In this document: positions 35,897 through 43,790 of the stretch, one piece after another
Layout: each line of letters opens with the position of its first letter
How positions within the stretch are numbered: position 1 is the first letter of the stretch
Source of the DNA: Ruminococcus sp.
GTDB lineage: Bacteria; Bacillota; Clostridia; Oscillospirales; Ruminococcaceae
Assembly: GCA_021770655.1 (NCBI GenBank)
Contig: JAETQO010000012.1
Span: 1 to 64,000 of the forward strand
Direction: 5' to 3'
DNA length: 64,000 nucleotides
Translations under genes and position numbers: made by a program
Notes under the pieces: model-generated
What the model saw: the letters and a program-made list of their open reading frames with translations, nothing else
Told to the model about the DNA's origin: nothing
Database searches by the model: none

Positions 35897-38524
35897 TTAT
35901 TTTCTCGCCTCAAGCGATGCGATAGATTCATTGATCTTTGACATTTTCTCTTCAGCCTTTGCAAGCTTAGCCTTCTCAGCCTCGATAAGCTGTGCAGGCG
36001 CCTTTGCAAGGAATCCCTGATTGTTAAGCTTCTTACTAAGGAAATCAATGTCCTTCTGAGCGTTCTTTTTGTCTTTTTCAAGACGGGCAAGCTCTTTTTC
36101 GACATCGATAATATCAGAAAGCGGAATGAAAAATCTTGCACTGTCCGTTACAACGGTCACACAATCCTGCTGATCACACTTTTCTGTAATTATAACCTCT
36201 GATGCGGATGCAAGCCTTTCAAAGAACATTACTCCCTGCTCAAATCCCCCCTGCTGTGCAGTTTCAATGTAAAGCTTAGCCTTTACCGACGGCGGTACGT
36301 TCATTTCTCCGCGGCAGTTTCTTATACCTTTGATACCTGCAACGATTTTTTCAAATGCGGCTTCGTCCTCGGTAAATTCAAGCGACTCATCGTAAACCGG
36401 AAAATCCTGAACCATAATAGCTGTTCCGTCGTCAACAAGCGCCTGCCAGATCTCCTCAGTGATGTACGGCATAAACGGATGCAACAGTTTGAGCATCCCT
36501 TTCATTACCCATACAAGTACAGCCTGAGCGGTCGCCTCGGTCTCGCCTCCTGCGGCGATTCTCGGCTTTGTAAGCTCAATGTACCAGTCGCAGTAAACGT
36601 CCCAGATAAAGTCGTAAAGCTTTGCAACCGCAACACCCAGTTCAAACTTATCGAGATTGTAGTTTACGTCCTTTGCAAGGGTATTAAATTTTGAAATTAT
36701 CCACTTATCCTCAACGTTGAGATTTTCAGGCAGATTGTCTGCTTTGAAACCGTCGGGCAGATTCATCATGATAAATCTTGCCGCATTCCATATCTTATTA
36801 GCAAAATTTCTTGACGACTTGACCTTCTCCTCGATAAATCTCATATCGTTTCCGGGAGCGTTTCCTGTCGCAAGCATAAATCTCAGAGCGTCCGCACCGT
36901 ACTGATCGATGATAACCAGCGGATCGATTCCGTTGCCGAGAGATTTGGACATCTTTCTGCCCTGAGAATCTCTTACAAGACCGTGGATAAGAACGGTATC
37001 AAAAGGCTTCTGCTTCATATTTTCCATTCCGGCAACGATCATTCTCGATACCCAGAAAGTAATAATGTCATATCCTGTAACAAGAGTATTGGTAGGATAG
37101 AAATATTTAAGCTCCTCTGTCTGCTCCGGCCAGCCTAAAGTAGTGAAAGGCCAGAGTGCAGATGAGAACCATGTATCCAGCGTGTCGGGATCCTGTCTCA
37201 TAGGCTTGCCGCACTTAGGACAATCAGCATGATCTTCCTTTGTAACTACGGTCTCACCGCAGTCGTCGCAGTAAAACGCAGGTATCTGATGACCCCACCA
37301 CAGCTGTCTTGAAACGCACCAGTCACGAATATCGTTCATCCAGTTATAGTAATTCTTCTCAAAACGCTTGGGAACGAATTTGATCTCTCCATTCTCAACC
37401 GCCTTGATCGCAGGCTTTGCAAGCTCCTCCATTTTAACGAACCACTGGAGCGAAACTCTCGGCTCGATAGTAGTACCGCAGCGATAGCAAGTACCGACAT
37501 TATGTTCATGATCCTCAACTCTTACAAGGAAACCGCCTTTTTCAAGGTCTTCAACGATCTTCTTTCTTGCCTCATAACGATCCATACCTGCATACTTAGG
37601 ATAGTCGTCAACGATTTTGGCGTCATCAGTAAGAACATTGATAACAGGAAGATCATGTCTTTTGCCGACCTCAAAGTCGTTAGGGTCGTGGGCAGGCGTT
37701 ATCTTAACTACGCCTGTACCGAATTCCATATCGACATAGCTGTCCGCAACAACAGGTATCTCTCTTCCGACAAGCGGCAGTATAAGCGTCTTGCCGACAA
37801 TATCCTTATATCTTTCGTCTTTGGGATTTACCGCAACGGCAGTATCGCCCAAAAGCGTTTCAGGTCGTGTTGTGGCAAGCTCAACATAACCGCTTCCGTC
37901 CTTTAAGGGATACCTTAAATGCCAGAAATGACCTGCCTGATCCTCATATTCAACCTCTGCATTTGAGATAGAAGTGCGGCAATGGGGACACCAGTTGATG
38001 ATCCTTTCACCTCTGTAAATAAGTCCCTTATTATAATAATTTACAAAAACCTCCTTAACCGCCTTTGAACAGCCCTCGTCCATAGTAAAACGTTCTCTGT
38101 CCCAGTCGCAGGAGGATCCCAGCTTTTTAAGCTGTTCAACTATTCTTCCGCCGTATTTTTCTTTCCACGCCCAGGCTCTTTCCATAAAGCCGTCTCTTCC
38201 GATATCGTCCTTGGTAAGGCCCTCATTGCGCATAGCCTCAACGATCTTCGCCTCGGTTGCGATAGACGCATGGTCGGTACCCGGAATCCACTCAGCCGCA
38301 TAGCCGCTCATACGTTTCCAGCGGATAAGAATATCCTGAAGAGTTTCATCAAGGGCGTGACCCATGTGGAGCTGTCCCGTGATGTTCGGAGGCGGGATAA
38401 CGATACAATACGGCTCTTTTTTTGAATCCGGCTCAGCATGGAAAAATCCGCCGTCAAGCCAGTACTTATAAATTTTATCCTCTACCTTATTAGGTTCATA
38501 AAGCTTTGAAAGCTCTTTTTTCAT
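35897..38524 (-). CDS. valS: valyl-tRNA synthetase
   Basis: Charges tRNA-Val, 875 aa, the usual bacterial length. HIGH-class motif appears as GQLHMGHA (about 50-57) and KMSKS as GRKMSKSLGN (about 525-534). A zinc-binding region (CYRCGTTIEP, CDDCGETV...CPKCGKP) and the C-terminal coiled coil (about 805-875) are present. The leader (38525-38750) carries a small ORF and an hairpin but no T-box AGGGTGGNACCGCG motif. GAAAGGATT precedes the start. Confidence 0.97.
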   Translation of the reverse strand: MKKELSKLYEPNKVEDKIYKYWLDGGFFHAEPDSKKEPYCIVIPPPNITGQLHMGHALDETLQDILIRWKRMSGYAAEWIPGTDHASIATEAKIVEAMRNEGLTKDDIGRDGFMERAWAWKEKYGGRIVEQLKKLGSSCDWDRERFTMDEGCSKAVKEVFVNYYNKGLIYRGERIINWCPHCRTSISNAEVEYEDQAGHFWHLRYPLKDGSGYVELATTRPETLLGDTAVAVNPKDERYKDIVGKTLILPLVGREIPVVADSYVDMEFGTGVVKITPAHDPNDFEVGKRHDLPVINVLTDDAKIVDDYPKYAGMDRYEARKKIVEDLEKGGFLVRVEDHEHNVGTCYRCGTTIEPRVSLQWFVKMEELAKPAIKAVENGEIKFVPKRFEKNYYNWMNDIRDWCVSRQLWWGHQIPAFYCDDCGETVVTKEDHADCPKCGKPMRQDPDTLDTWFSSALWPFTTLGWPEQTEELKYFYPTNTLVTGYDIITFWVSRMIVAGMENMKQKPFDTVLIHGLVRDSQGRKMSKSLGNGIDPLVIIDQYGADALRFMLATGNAPGNDMRFIEEKVKSSRNFANKIWNAARFIMMNLPDGFKADNLPENLNVEDKWIISKFNTLAKDVNYNLDKFELGVAVAKLYDFIWDVYCDWYIELTKPRIAAGGETEATAQAVLVWVMKGMLKLLHPFMPYITEEIWQALVDDGTAIMVQDFPVYDESLEFTEDEAAFEKIVAGIKGIRNCRGEMNVPPSVKAKLYIETAQQGGFEQGVMFFERLASASEVIITEKCDQQDCVTVVTDSARFFIPLSDIIDVEKELARLEKDKKNAQKDIDFLSKKLNNQGFLAKAPAQLIEAEKAKLAKAEEKMSKINESIASLEARK

Positions 38525-38586
38525 AGCGTTAACAATCCTTTCGTAACAAAATAAATCCGTGCAGATCTGAAATATGTTTGCAAAAA

Positions 38587-38661
38587 TCAGACTCGCGTTT
38601 TGGGTTCTTTACGGAAAGACGGATAAAGCTGTGCGAAAAAAGCAAATCTCAGATCAAGCAT
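38587..38661 (-). CDS. 24-residue leader ORF upstream of valS
   Basis: MLDLRFAFFAQLYPSFRKEP followed by KTRV and TGA. Preceded by GAAAGGAATGG at a workable distance and placed between the valS promoter and start. A hairpin can form around it: GATCTGA...TTTGC near its start pairs with GCAAA...TCAGATC beyond its stop. This geometry suggests translation-dependent control, but no Val-codon run is present. Confidence 0.5.
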   Translation of the reverse strand: MLDLRFAFFAQLYPSFRKEPKTRV

Positions 38662-38704
38662 AAATCCATTCCTTTCTCAAAGGCTTTCGCCTAAAATTCT
38701 ATTT

Positions 38705-38740
38705 TATATTATCTCACTTTTCCGTCTGATTGTCAAGAGG
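38705..38740 (-). promoter_or_regulatory. sigma-A promoter of valS leader transcript
   Basis: Minus strand TTGACA, 17 bp, GATAAT within this interval; about 190 bases of leader precede valS. Confidence 0.65.
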
Positions 38741-38780
38741 GGGAGACAGGTTTGACAAGGTTTTAACGTTGCAGATACAT

Positions 38781-38816
38781 AATAACTCCGCCTTGAGAGA
38801 TCAAAGCGGAGTTATT
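38781..38816. terminator. terminator of the NPNTG surface protein
   Basis: AATAACTCCGC (38781-38791) and GCGGAGTTATT (38806-38816). Confidence 0.7.
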
Positions 38817-38868
38817 AACGGTATTATTGGGTGTTAGACAGTTTTCACCGGATTATATTAGGCGTATT

Positions 38869-39861
38869 TTATTTTCTCTTTCTGAAAATTATTACGCCTG
38901 CGCCAAGAATTACAGCGGCTGTAAGAGAAACCGCCGCTCCGGTGTTAGGATTTGTATTGCTTGAAGCTGAGGGTTTTTTTGTTTGTATTTCAGACGAGGT
39001 TTCAGCAGTCGAAACGCTGTTTAATACCTCGTCCGAGCTTGTTTCGGCGTTGCTGTCCGTTGTTATTTCGGAAGATGTATCAGATGAAACATCTGAGTTT
39101 TCGATATTTGAATTATCCGAATTTTCTTCTTTATATAGTTCGTATCTTACATGATTTTCAATAAAATATTTTTCTGCGGCAGAACCGGGATTGCATATGA
39201 AAGTGACATTACTGCCCACAACTCCATCAAAATATTCATTTTCATAACCATAGTCTTTATCAATTCCAGGGAAATAACTGATACTGTCTGGAACAAAAAT
39301 TCTTGTGTTATTTTCCGAATTTGTATAGAAACATTGTCCTCCTCCGGAACCGCCACCGCAATAATCTCCATTATAACGATAAAGGTCTGAACCTCCGTAT
39401 GTTGAAAAAATATACTTCACCGGCAATCCTTCTATCTGTTCAGGTATAGAAACATTACTTTCATTGCCTTCGTAAGATCCTATTACTACAACATCGCCGT
39501 CCTTGGAAGGCGGAAGGTCAAAATATCCATTACCTTTATCTTCGATTTCAGAGCTTTTCACTTTCCAATAAGCCCAGCCGTCATCGGTAATATTGCCTTC
39601 CTGCCACCCAATCCTATATCCGACATCATCATCTCCCAGAAAACCGAATTCGCCGTAAAAATCCGGATCAGACCTGTCGTACAGCTTATAATACCAACCG
39701 TTATCTTCAAGCTCTTCGATTCGTTTTTCCAAGTCGCTTTTTTCAGAAACGGCAGAGGCTGGAACCTCTTCGTCTTCAATAATTTCCTGCGCTGAAACTG
39801 TCAATCCTGCTCCCATAGTCATAATCGCAGCGCATATTCCTGCTATTATTTTTTCCTTCAT
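38869..39861 (-). CDS. sortase-anchored surface protein (NPNTG)
   Basis: Predicted cell-wall-linked surface protein, 330 aa. Signal peptide 1-24 (MKEKIIAGICAAIMTMGAGL). Folded part 30-235 with repeated Asp/Gly/Tyr strands resembling leucine-rich-repeat-type surface segments, then a Ser/Asn/Thr/Glu-rich wall-spanning stretch (about 236-300). The sorting signal NPNTG is at 304-308, followed by a hydrophobic helix and RKRK tail. The NPxTG form is common in Ruminococcus-like bacteria. AAAGGAG precedes the start at slightly long spacing. Its promoter is overlapped by a perfect palindrome (39901-39923). Confidence 0.85.
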   Translation of the reverse strand: MKEKIIAGICAAIMTMGAGLTVSAQEIIEDEEVPASAVSEKSDLEKRIEELEDNGWYYKLYDRSDPDFYGEFGFLGDDDVGYRIGWQEGNITDDGWAYWKVKSSEIEDKGNGYFDLPPSKDGDVVVIGSYEGNESNVSIPEQIEGLPVKYIFSTYGGSDLYRYNGDYCGGGSGGGQCFYTNSENNTRIFVPDSISYFPGIDKDYGYENEYFDGVVGSNVTFICNPGSAAEKYFIENHVRYELYKEENSDNSNIENSDVSSDTSSEITTDSNAETSSDEVLNSVSTAETSSEIQTKKPSASSNTNPNTGAAVSLTAAVILGAGVIIFRKRK

Positions 39862-39899
39862 ACTGATCCAATGCTCCTTTGTTTTTATTTTATAATTAT

Positions 39900-39928
39900 A
39901 TTTTAGCGGATAATCCGCTAAAAGTCAA
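39900..39928 (-). promoter_or_regulatory. promoter covered by a perfect 23-bp palindrome
   Basis: TTGACT (39928-39923), 17 bp, TAAAAT (39905-39900) on the minus strand. The palindrome TTTTAGCGGAT-A-ATCCGCTAAAA (39901-39923) spans the spacer and the -10 element, the classic position for a repressor. The divergent XRE gene at 40015 is the obvious candidate regulator. Confidence 0.7.
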
Positions 39929-40014
39929 TAGAAAAATCTATAATAATATATAATAAACTTAACAAATTCAAAAATAAATTTTTGTCCATATTAACCAAAA
40001 AGGAGTATATTATT

Positions 40015-40227
40015 ATGTATATCAGGATAAGAAATCTCAGAGAGGACGCAGATATGACTCAGACTGAAATTGCGAAAATACTTTATTGCAGTCAACGTGT
40101 TTACAGCAATTATGAACGCGGCGAATTGGATATTCCTACAGAAATTCTGATAAGACTTGCAGATTTTCACGGCGTTTCGGTCGATTACATTTTAAATCGC
40201 ACCGATAAAAAGGAAACAAACAGATGA
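40015..40227 (+). CDS. XRE-family regulator
   Basis: 70 aa from ATG 40015, with AAGGAG upstream; the TTG at 39982 has none. Cro/C1-type fold: MTQTEIAKILYCSQRVYSNYERGELD. It may bind the palindrome at 39901-39923 next door. Confidence 0.85.
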   Translation: MYIRIRNLREDADMTQTEIAKILYCSQRVYSNYERGELDIPTEILIRLADFHGVSVDYILNRTDKKETNR

Positions 40228-40249
40228 ATGTGTGTCTGAAAATGTAACA

Positions 40250-40325
40250 CGGACTGTCAAAAATTCATATGCAAACAAAGTGATTTTTATGTTTGCACTG
40301 CATTTTTGACAGTCCGCGTTTTTAT
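40250..40325. terminator. bidirectional terminator
   Basis: ACGGACTGTCAAAAA and TTTTTGACAGTCCGCGTTTTT arms enclose about 40 bases with a second small stem. It separates the XRE gene and the GH13 gene. Confidence 0.8.
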
Positions 40326-40343
40326 TGTATCTCTGCTTTAATA

Positions 40344-41654
40344 TTATTTTTCCATTTTCCAGAACTCTACCGAGTAAGGTTTCAGCTCACTGCCTCCTCC
40401 AAAATCGTGCACTGTTCCCGTAAGAAGTTCATCGGCTCTGCCGCAGCGGGCGTCAAAATGCGCGGTATAGGGCTGATCATCGGCATTTATAGCTATCAAC
40501 ATTCTTTCGCCCTCGAATTCCCTTTCGATTATGCACTGCTTGTTTGTAAGCACAGGCACGTTTATCGAACCATAGCACAGCGCTTTGCTGTTCTTATGGA
40601 TCTCCGTCATTTTTGAGATAAGATCGGTAAGCTCGTTCCACTCAGGCTTTTCAAAGGATACCCTAAGCGCGGGGTCGCCCTCGCTCTTGTTTGCTTTCGT
40701 TCCCCATTCTGAGCCGTAATATACGCAGGGTATTCCCGGCATACCGAACATTATTCCGTAGATAAGAGGAAGGTGCTTTTCATTCGTAAGCTGGCTTGCG
40801 ATTCTTGAAACGTCGTGGTTATCAACAAAGCAAAGCAGGTGCATTCCTCTGTACCTGCACCAGTTTTCAGGTCCGAACTGATTTTTCAGCGAATGACAAA
40901 TTTCAAACATATTCATACTGTTAAAGCTGGAATAAAGTCCTTTATAGCACTCATAATTGGTGCAGGAATGGAGCATTTCAGGATTGACCCACTGGGCATA
41001 GTCGCCGTGGAGCAGTTCTCCGATAAGAACGAAATCCTGTTTCAACTGATCGCAGTGACGGCGAAGACGTTTGAGAAAATTCTTATCAAGACAATAAGCC
41101 ACATCCAAACGAAGTCCGTCGATGTCAAATTCCTTTACCCAGCCGGTTATACACTCCATGATATGGTCTGCTACCTGCGGATTGTTGAGGTTGAGCTTAA
41201 CAAGGTCAAAATGACCTTCCCAGCCTTCATACCATAGTCCGTCGTTGTAGCCGTCGTTTCCGCCGAAATTAATAAAGAACCAATCCTTATAGGGTGAGTT
41301 CTCACGGTTTTTAAGAACGTCCTGAAAAGCCCAGAAGCCTCTGCCGACATGATTGAACACTCCGTCAAGAACGACTTTGATACCCTGCTCATGAAGTTCT
41401 CTGCAAACCTTTGCGAAATCTTCGTTACTTCCAAGACGACAGTCGATCTTGCGGTAATCTCTGGTATTATATCCGTGAGTGTCCGACTCAAACACGGGAG
41501 AAAAATAGACCGCATTTGCACCAAGCTTTTTAATATGAGGTATCCAGTCTATGACCTTCAGTATCCTGCTTTCGTTCTTTCCGTCATTTTCAAAGGGCGC
41601 TCCGCAAAACCCCAAGGGATAAATCTGATAAAATACGCTTTCATAAGCCCACAT
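40344..41654 (-). CDS. GH13 alpha-amylase-family enzyme
   Basis: 436 aa from ATG 41654 (AAAGGAAGAAT upstream); upstream in-frame codons have no ribosome site. (beta/alpha)8 barrel with DGVFNHVGR (region I), D184 nucleophile in GLRLDVAY, E213 acid/base in GELLHGD, and D281 in VDNHDVSR. Intracellular because no signal peptide. Likely a neopullulanase/cyclomaltodextrinase-like or oligosaccharide-acting GH13; exact subfamily not decided. A candidate operator palindrome GTACAACAATTTGTAC is at 41719-41734. Confidence 0.85.
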   Translation of the reverse strand: MWAYESVFYQIYPLGFCGAPFENDGKNESRILKVIDWIPHIKKLGANAVYFSPVFESDTHGYNTRDYRKIDCRLGSNEDFAKVCRELHEQGIKVVLDGVFNHVGRGFWAFQDVLKNRENSPYKDWFFINFGGNDGYNDGLWYEGWEGHFDLVKLNLNNPQVADHIMECITGWVKEFDIDGLRLDVAYCLDKNFLKRLRRHCDQLKQDFVLIGELLHGDYAQWVNPEMLHSCTNYECYKGLYSSFNSMNMFEICHSLKNQFGPENWCRYRGMHLLCFVDNHDVSRIASQLTNEKHLPLIYGIMFGMPGIPCVYYGSEWGTKANKSEGDPALRVSFEKPEWNELTDLISKMTEIHKNSKALCYGSINVPVLTNKQCIIEREFEGERMLIAINADDQPYTAHFDARCGRADELLTGTVHDFGGGSELKPYSVEFWKMEK

Positions 41655-41836
41655 AAATAATTCTTCCTTTCCAAATACTATGATTACTGAGATCGTGTTA
41701 AAATAATTACTACATAGTGTACAACAATTTGTACGCATTATATATACAGCAATATTATTATACCAAATTTTATTCTTTTTCACAATACTCATTTTTCATT
41801 AATATAGCTCAAACTTTTGTACACTTTGCACAACTA

Positions 41837-41865
41837 TTGACAAACGTCGCAGGGAATGATATTAT
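41837..41865 (+). promoter_or_regulatory. sigma-A promoter of the asparaginase gene
   Basis: TTGACA (41837-41842), 17 bp, TATTAT (41860-41865). Confidence 0.75.
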
Positions 41866-41916
41866 AATTATAACAAATATCAAGGGTTGATTTTTTGAAA
41901 ATAAGGAGAGTTTATA

Positions 41917-42908
41917 ATGAAAAAAATTCTGGTGATTTTTACCGGCGGAACTATCGGAAGTAAGGTCTGCGACGGTATAATCAACGTTGAAGAGGACGGA
42001 AGATTTGCGCTTGTGGAGGCTTATCGTTGCGATTACGGCGACGAGATCGAATTTGAATGCAGACAGATAATGAACATTCTAAGTGAGAATATGGGGTTCA
42101 AGGACTGGGAAAAACTTATTGCGGAAATCTCGTCTGTCGACTGTGAAAAATACGAGGGAATAATCCTCACACACGGCAGTGACACCCTTGCATACACATC
42201 GGCGCTTATAGGAATGTACTTCCGTCACATCGCAGTTCCTTTTTTATAATAGCAAGCAACAAGCCTATCGGTGAAAAAGGCTCAAACGGACTTTTTAATT
42301 TTGCAAGTGCGGTAAAGCTGATAAAAGAGGGCAAATACAGAGGAATATTTACGCTGTACGAAAGAGTCATGCTGCCGACAAGGGTAATTCCTGCGGACAC
42401 TTGCCGTGACAGATTTTCGGTATACGGATACGACGGAGTAAATGAATTTTCGATTTTCAGCGGAGTAAGCGAGAGAATGCTGAACGCGGGCAGAGAAAGA
42501 CTTTTTCCCGAAAGCATAACATTCAGAAAGCGGATAATGCTCATAGAGGGATACCCGGCAATGGACTTCAGCTGTTATGAACCGTCGGACGGCGTTGCGG
42601 CGGTGCTGTATGAACCTTATCACAGCGGCACAGGCTGTACGGACGTAAGCAACGGCGAAAATTACGCTCTAACCGAATTTATAAAGCGGTGCATAATGAA
42701 AAATGTAATGGTATATATCTGCGGTCTGAAAAAGAGCAATGCCGTTTACAATACCCAGCGAGAAATAATATCTGCGGGAAGTATTCCGCTTTACGGTATC
42801 TCCTCACCTGCGGCGTATATGAAATTACTGATAGCTTATAATCAGGACAGGATAAGCGTTAAGGAAATAATGAAAAAGAATTTGTATTTTGAGATGATCG
42901 GAGGATAA
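41917..42908 (+). pseudogene. L-asparaginase with an internal -1 frame change
   Basis: Type I L-asparaginase. Frame 1 (41917-42249) gives TGGTIGS (9-15) and HGSDT (86-90), the catalytic Thr and Ser/Asp motifs. It then stops in VPFL. The -1 frame continues without a break as FFIIASNKPIGEKGSNGLFN and the C-terminal domain through to 42908. Together they would be 330 aa, the normal length. The switch sits at T-TTT-TTA-TAA (42240-42248), a textbook X-XXY-YYZ slippery heptamer phased with the zero frame; one T short of seven. It may be a pseudogene, a sequencing indel, phase-variable, or a programmed frameshift. GGAGAG supports the start. Confidence 0.8.
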
Positions 42909-42982
42909 GAGATCATTATATCACAAAATTACTATGATTTAAGTGACAATTTAAACTTCTGTATTCCGTTCACCATATTTTC

Positions 42983-43011
42983 TTGACAAGTGTCAAAAAA
43001 AGTGATAATAT
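42983..43011 (+). promoter_or_regulatory. sigma-A promoter of the hemolysin III-type gene
   Basis: TTGACA (42983-42988), 17 bp, TAATAT (43006-43011). Confidence 0.75.
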
Positions 43012-43062
43012 ATTGTTGGTATAGGAGAGAGTTTATTTTTATGCTTGAAAGGAAATGGTAAA

Positions 43063-43740
43063 ATGAGTAAAAAAGAAACTGCTCTGAAAGGAAATAATGA
43101 CATAACCAAACGATATACTCTCGGAGAAGAAATTTTCAACTCCGTTTCTCACGGTGCAGGAGGTCTGCTGTCTATTGCAGGCACTGCGGTGCTTATAGTA
43201 TTTGCGGCAATATATTCAAACGCATGGGGAGTTGTTAGCTCCGCTGTTTTCGGAGCTTCGCTGATAATTCTTTACACAATGTCCACGCTTTATCATGCGA
43301 TAACCAATCCAAAGGCTAAAAAATTTTTCAGGATAATGGATCACAACACTATATTCTTTCTGATTGCCGGAACTTACACGCCTATAACGCTTGTACCGCT
43401 CAGAGGTCCGCTGGGCTGGGTGCTGTTCGGTATCGTATGGGGTGCGGCGATACTCGGTATCGTGCTTAACTCCATTAACCTTGAAAAGTTCCGCAAGCCT
43501 TCGGTGGTATGCTACATTGCTATGGGCTGGGTAGTCATCATTGCCGTAAAACCTATGCTTGAGAACGTTTATCCTCTGTCGCTCTGGTTCATTCTCATAG
43601 GCGGTTTGTTCTATACTGCAGGAGTGGTTTTCTACGTCAAGAAAAGCAAAAAATATTTTCACTCAGTCTGGCATCTTTTCACCATTGCAGGCAGTGTTTT
43701 TCACTACTTCGCTGTACTGCTGATGATAATTCATGAATAG
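43063..43740 (+). CDS. hemolysin III/PAQR-family membrane protein (YqfA-like)
   Basis: 225 aa from ATG 43063, preceded by GAAAGGAAA; the TTG at 43045 is the alternative. Seven hydrophobic helices. Family signals are VSHGAGGLLSI, TLYHAITN, MDHNTIFFLIAGTYTPI and the C-terminal SVWHLFTIAGSVFHYF. The conserved His/Asp residues at these places coordinate zinc in the PAQR family. The physiological role in bacteria is unclear; haemolysis should not be assumed. Confidence 0.88.
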   Translation: MSKKETALKGNNDITKRYTLGEEIFNSVSHGAGGLLSIAGTAVLIVFAAIYSNAWGVVSSAVFGASLIILYTMSTLYHAITNPKAKKFFRIMDHNTIFFLIAGTYTPITLVPLRGPLGWVLFGIVWGAAILGIVLNSINLEKFRKPSVVCYIAMGWVVIIAVKPMLENVYPLSLWFILIGGLFYTAGVVFYVKKSKKYFHSVWHLFTIAGSVFHYFAVLLMIIHE

Positions 43741-43746
43741 GATTAT

Positions 43747-43787
43747 AAAAACTGCGGGACTGCTTTTACAGCACTCCCGCAGTTTTT
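43747..43787. terminator. bidirectional terminator
   Basis: AAAAACTGCGGGA and TCCCGCAGTTTTT with an inner TGC/GCA pair. It ends the hemolysin III-type gene and the drug-export operon. Confidence 0.9.
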
Positions 43788-43790
43788 GAT

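Noticed and set aside
38525-38760. T-box riboswitch upstream of valS
   Set aside because: No AGGGTGGNACCGCG motif, no Val specifier loop and no terminator/antiterminator pair were found.
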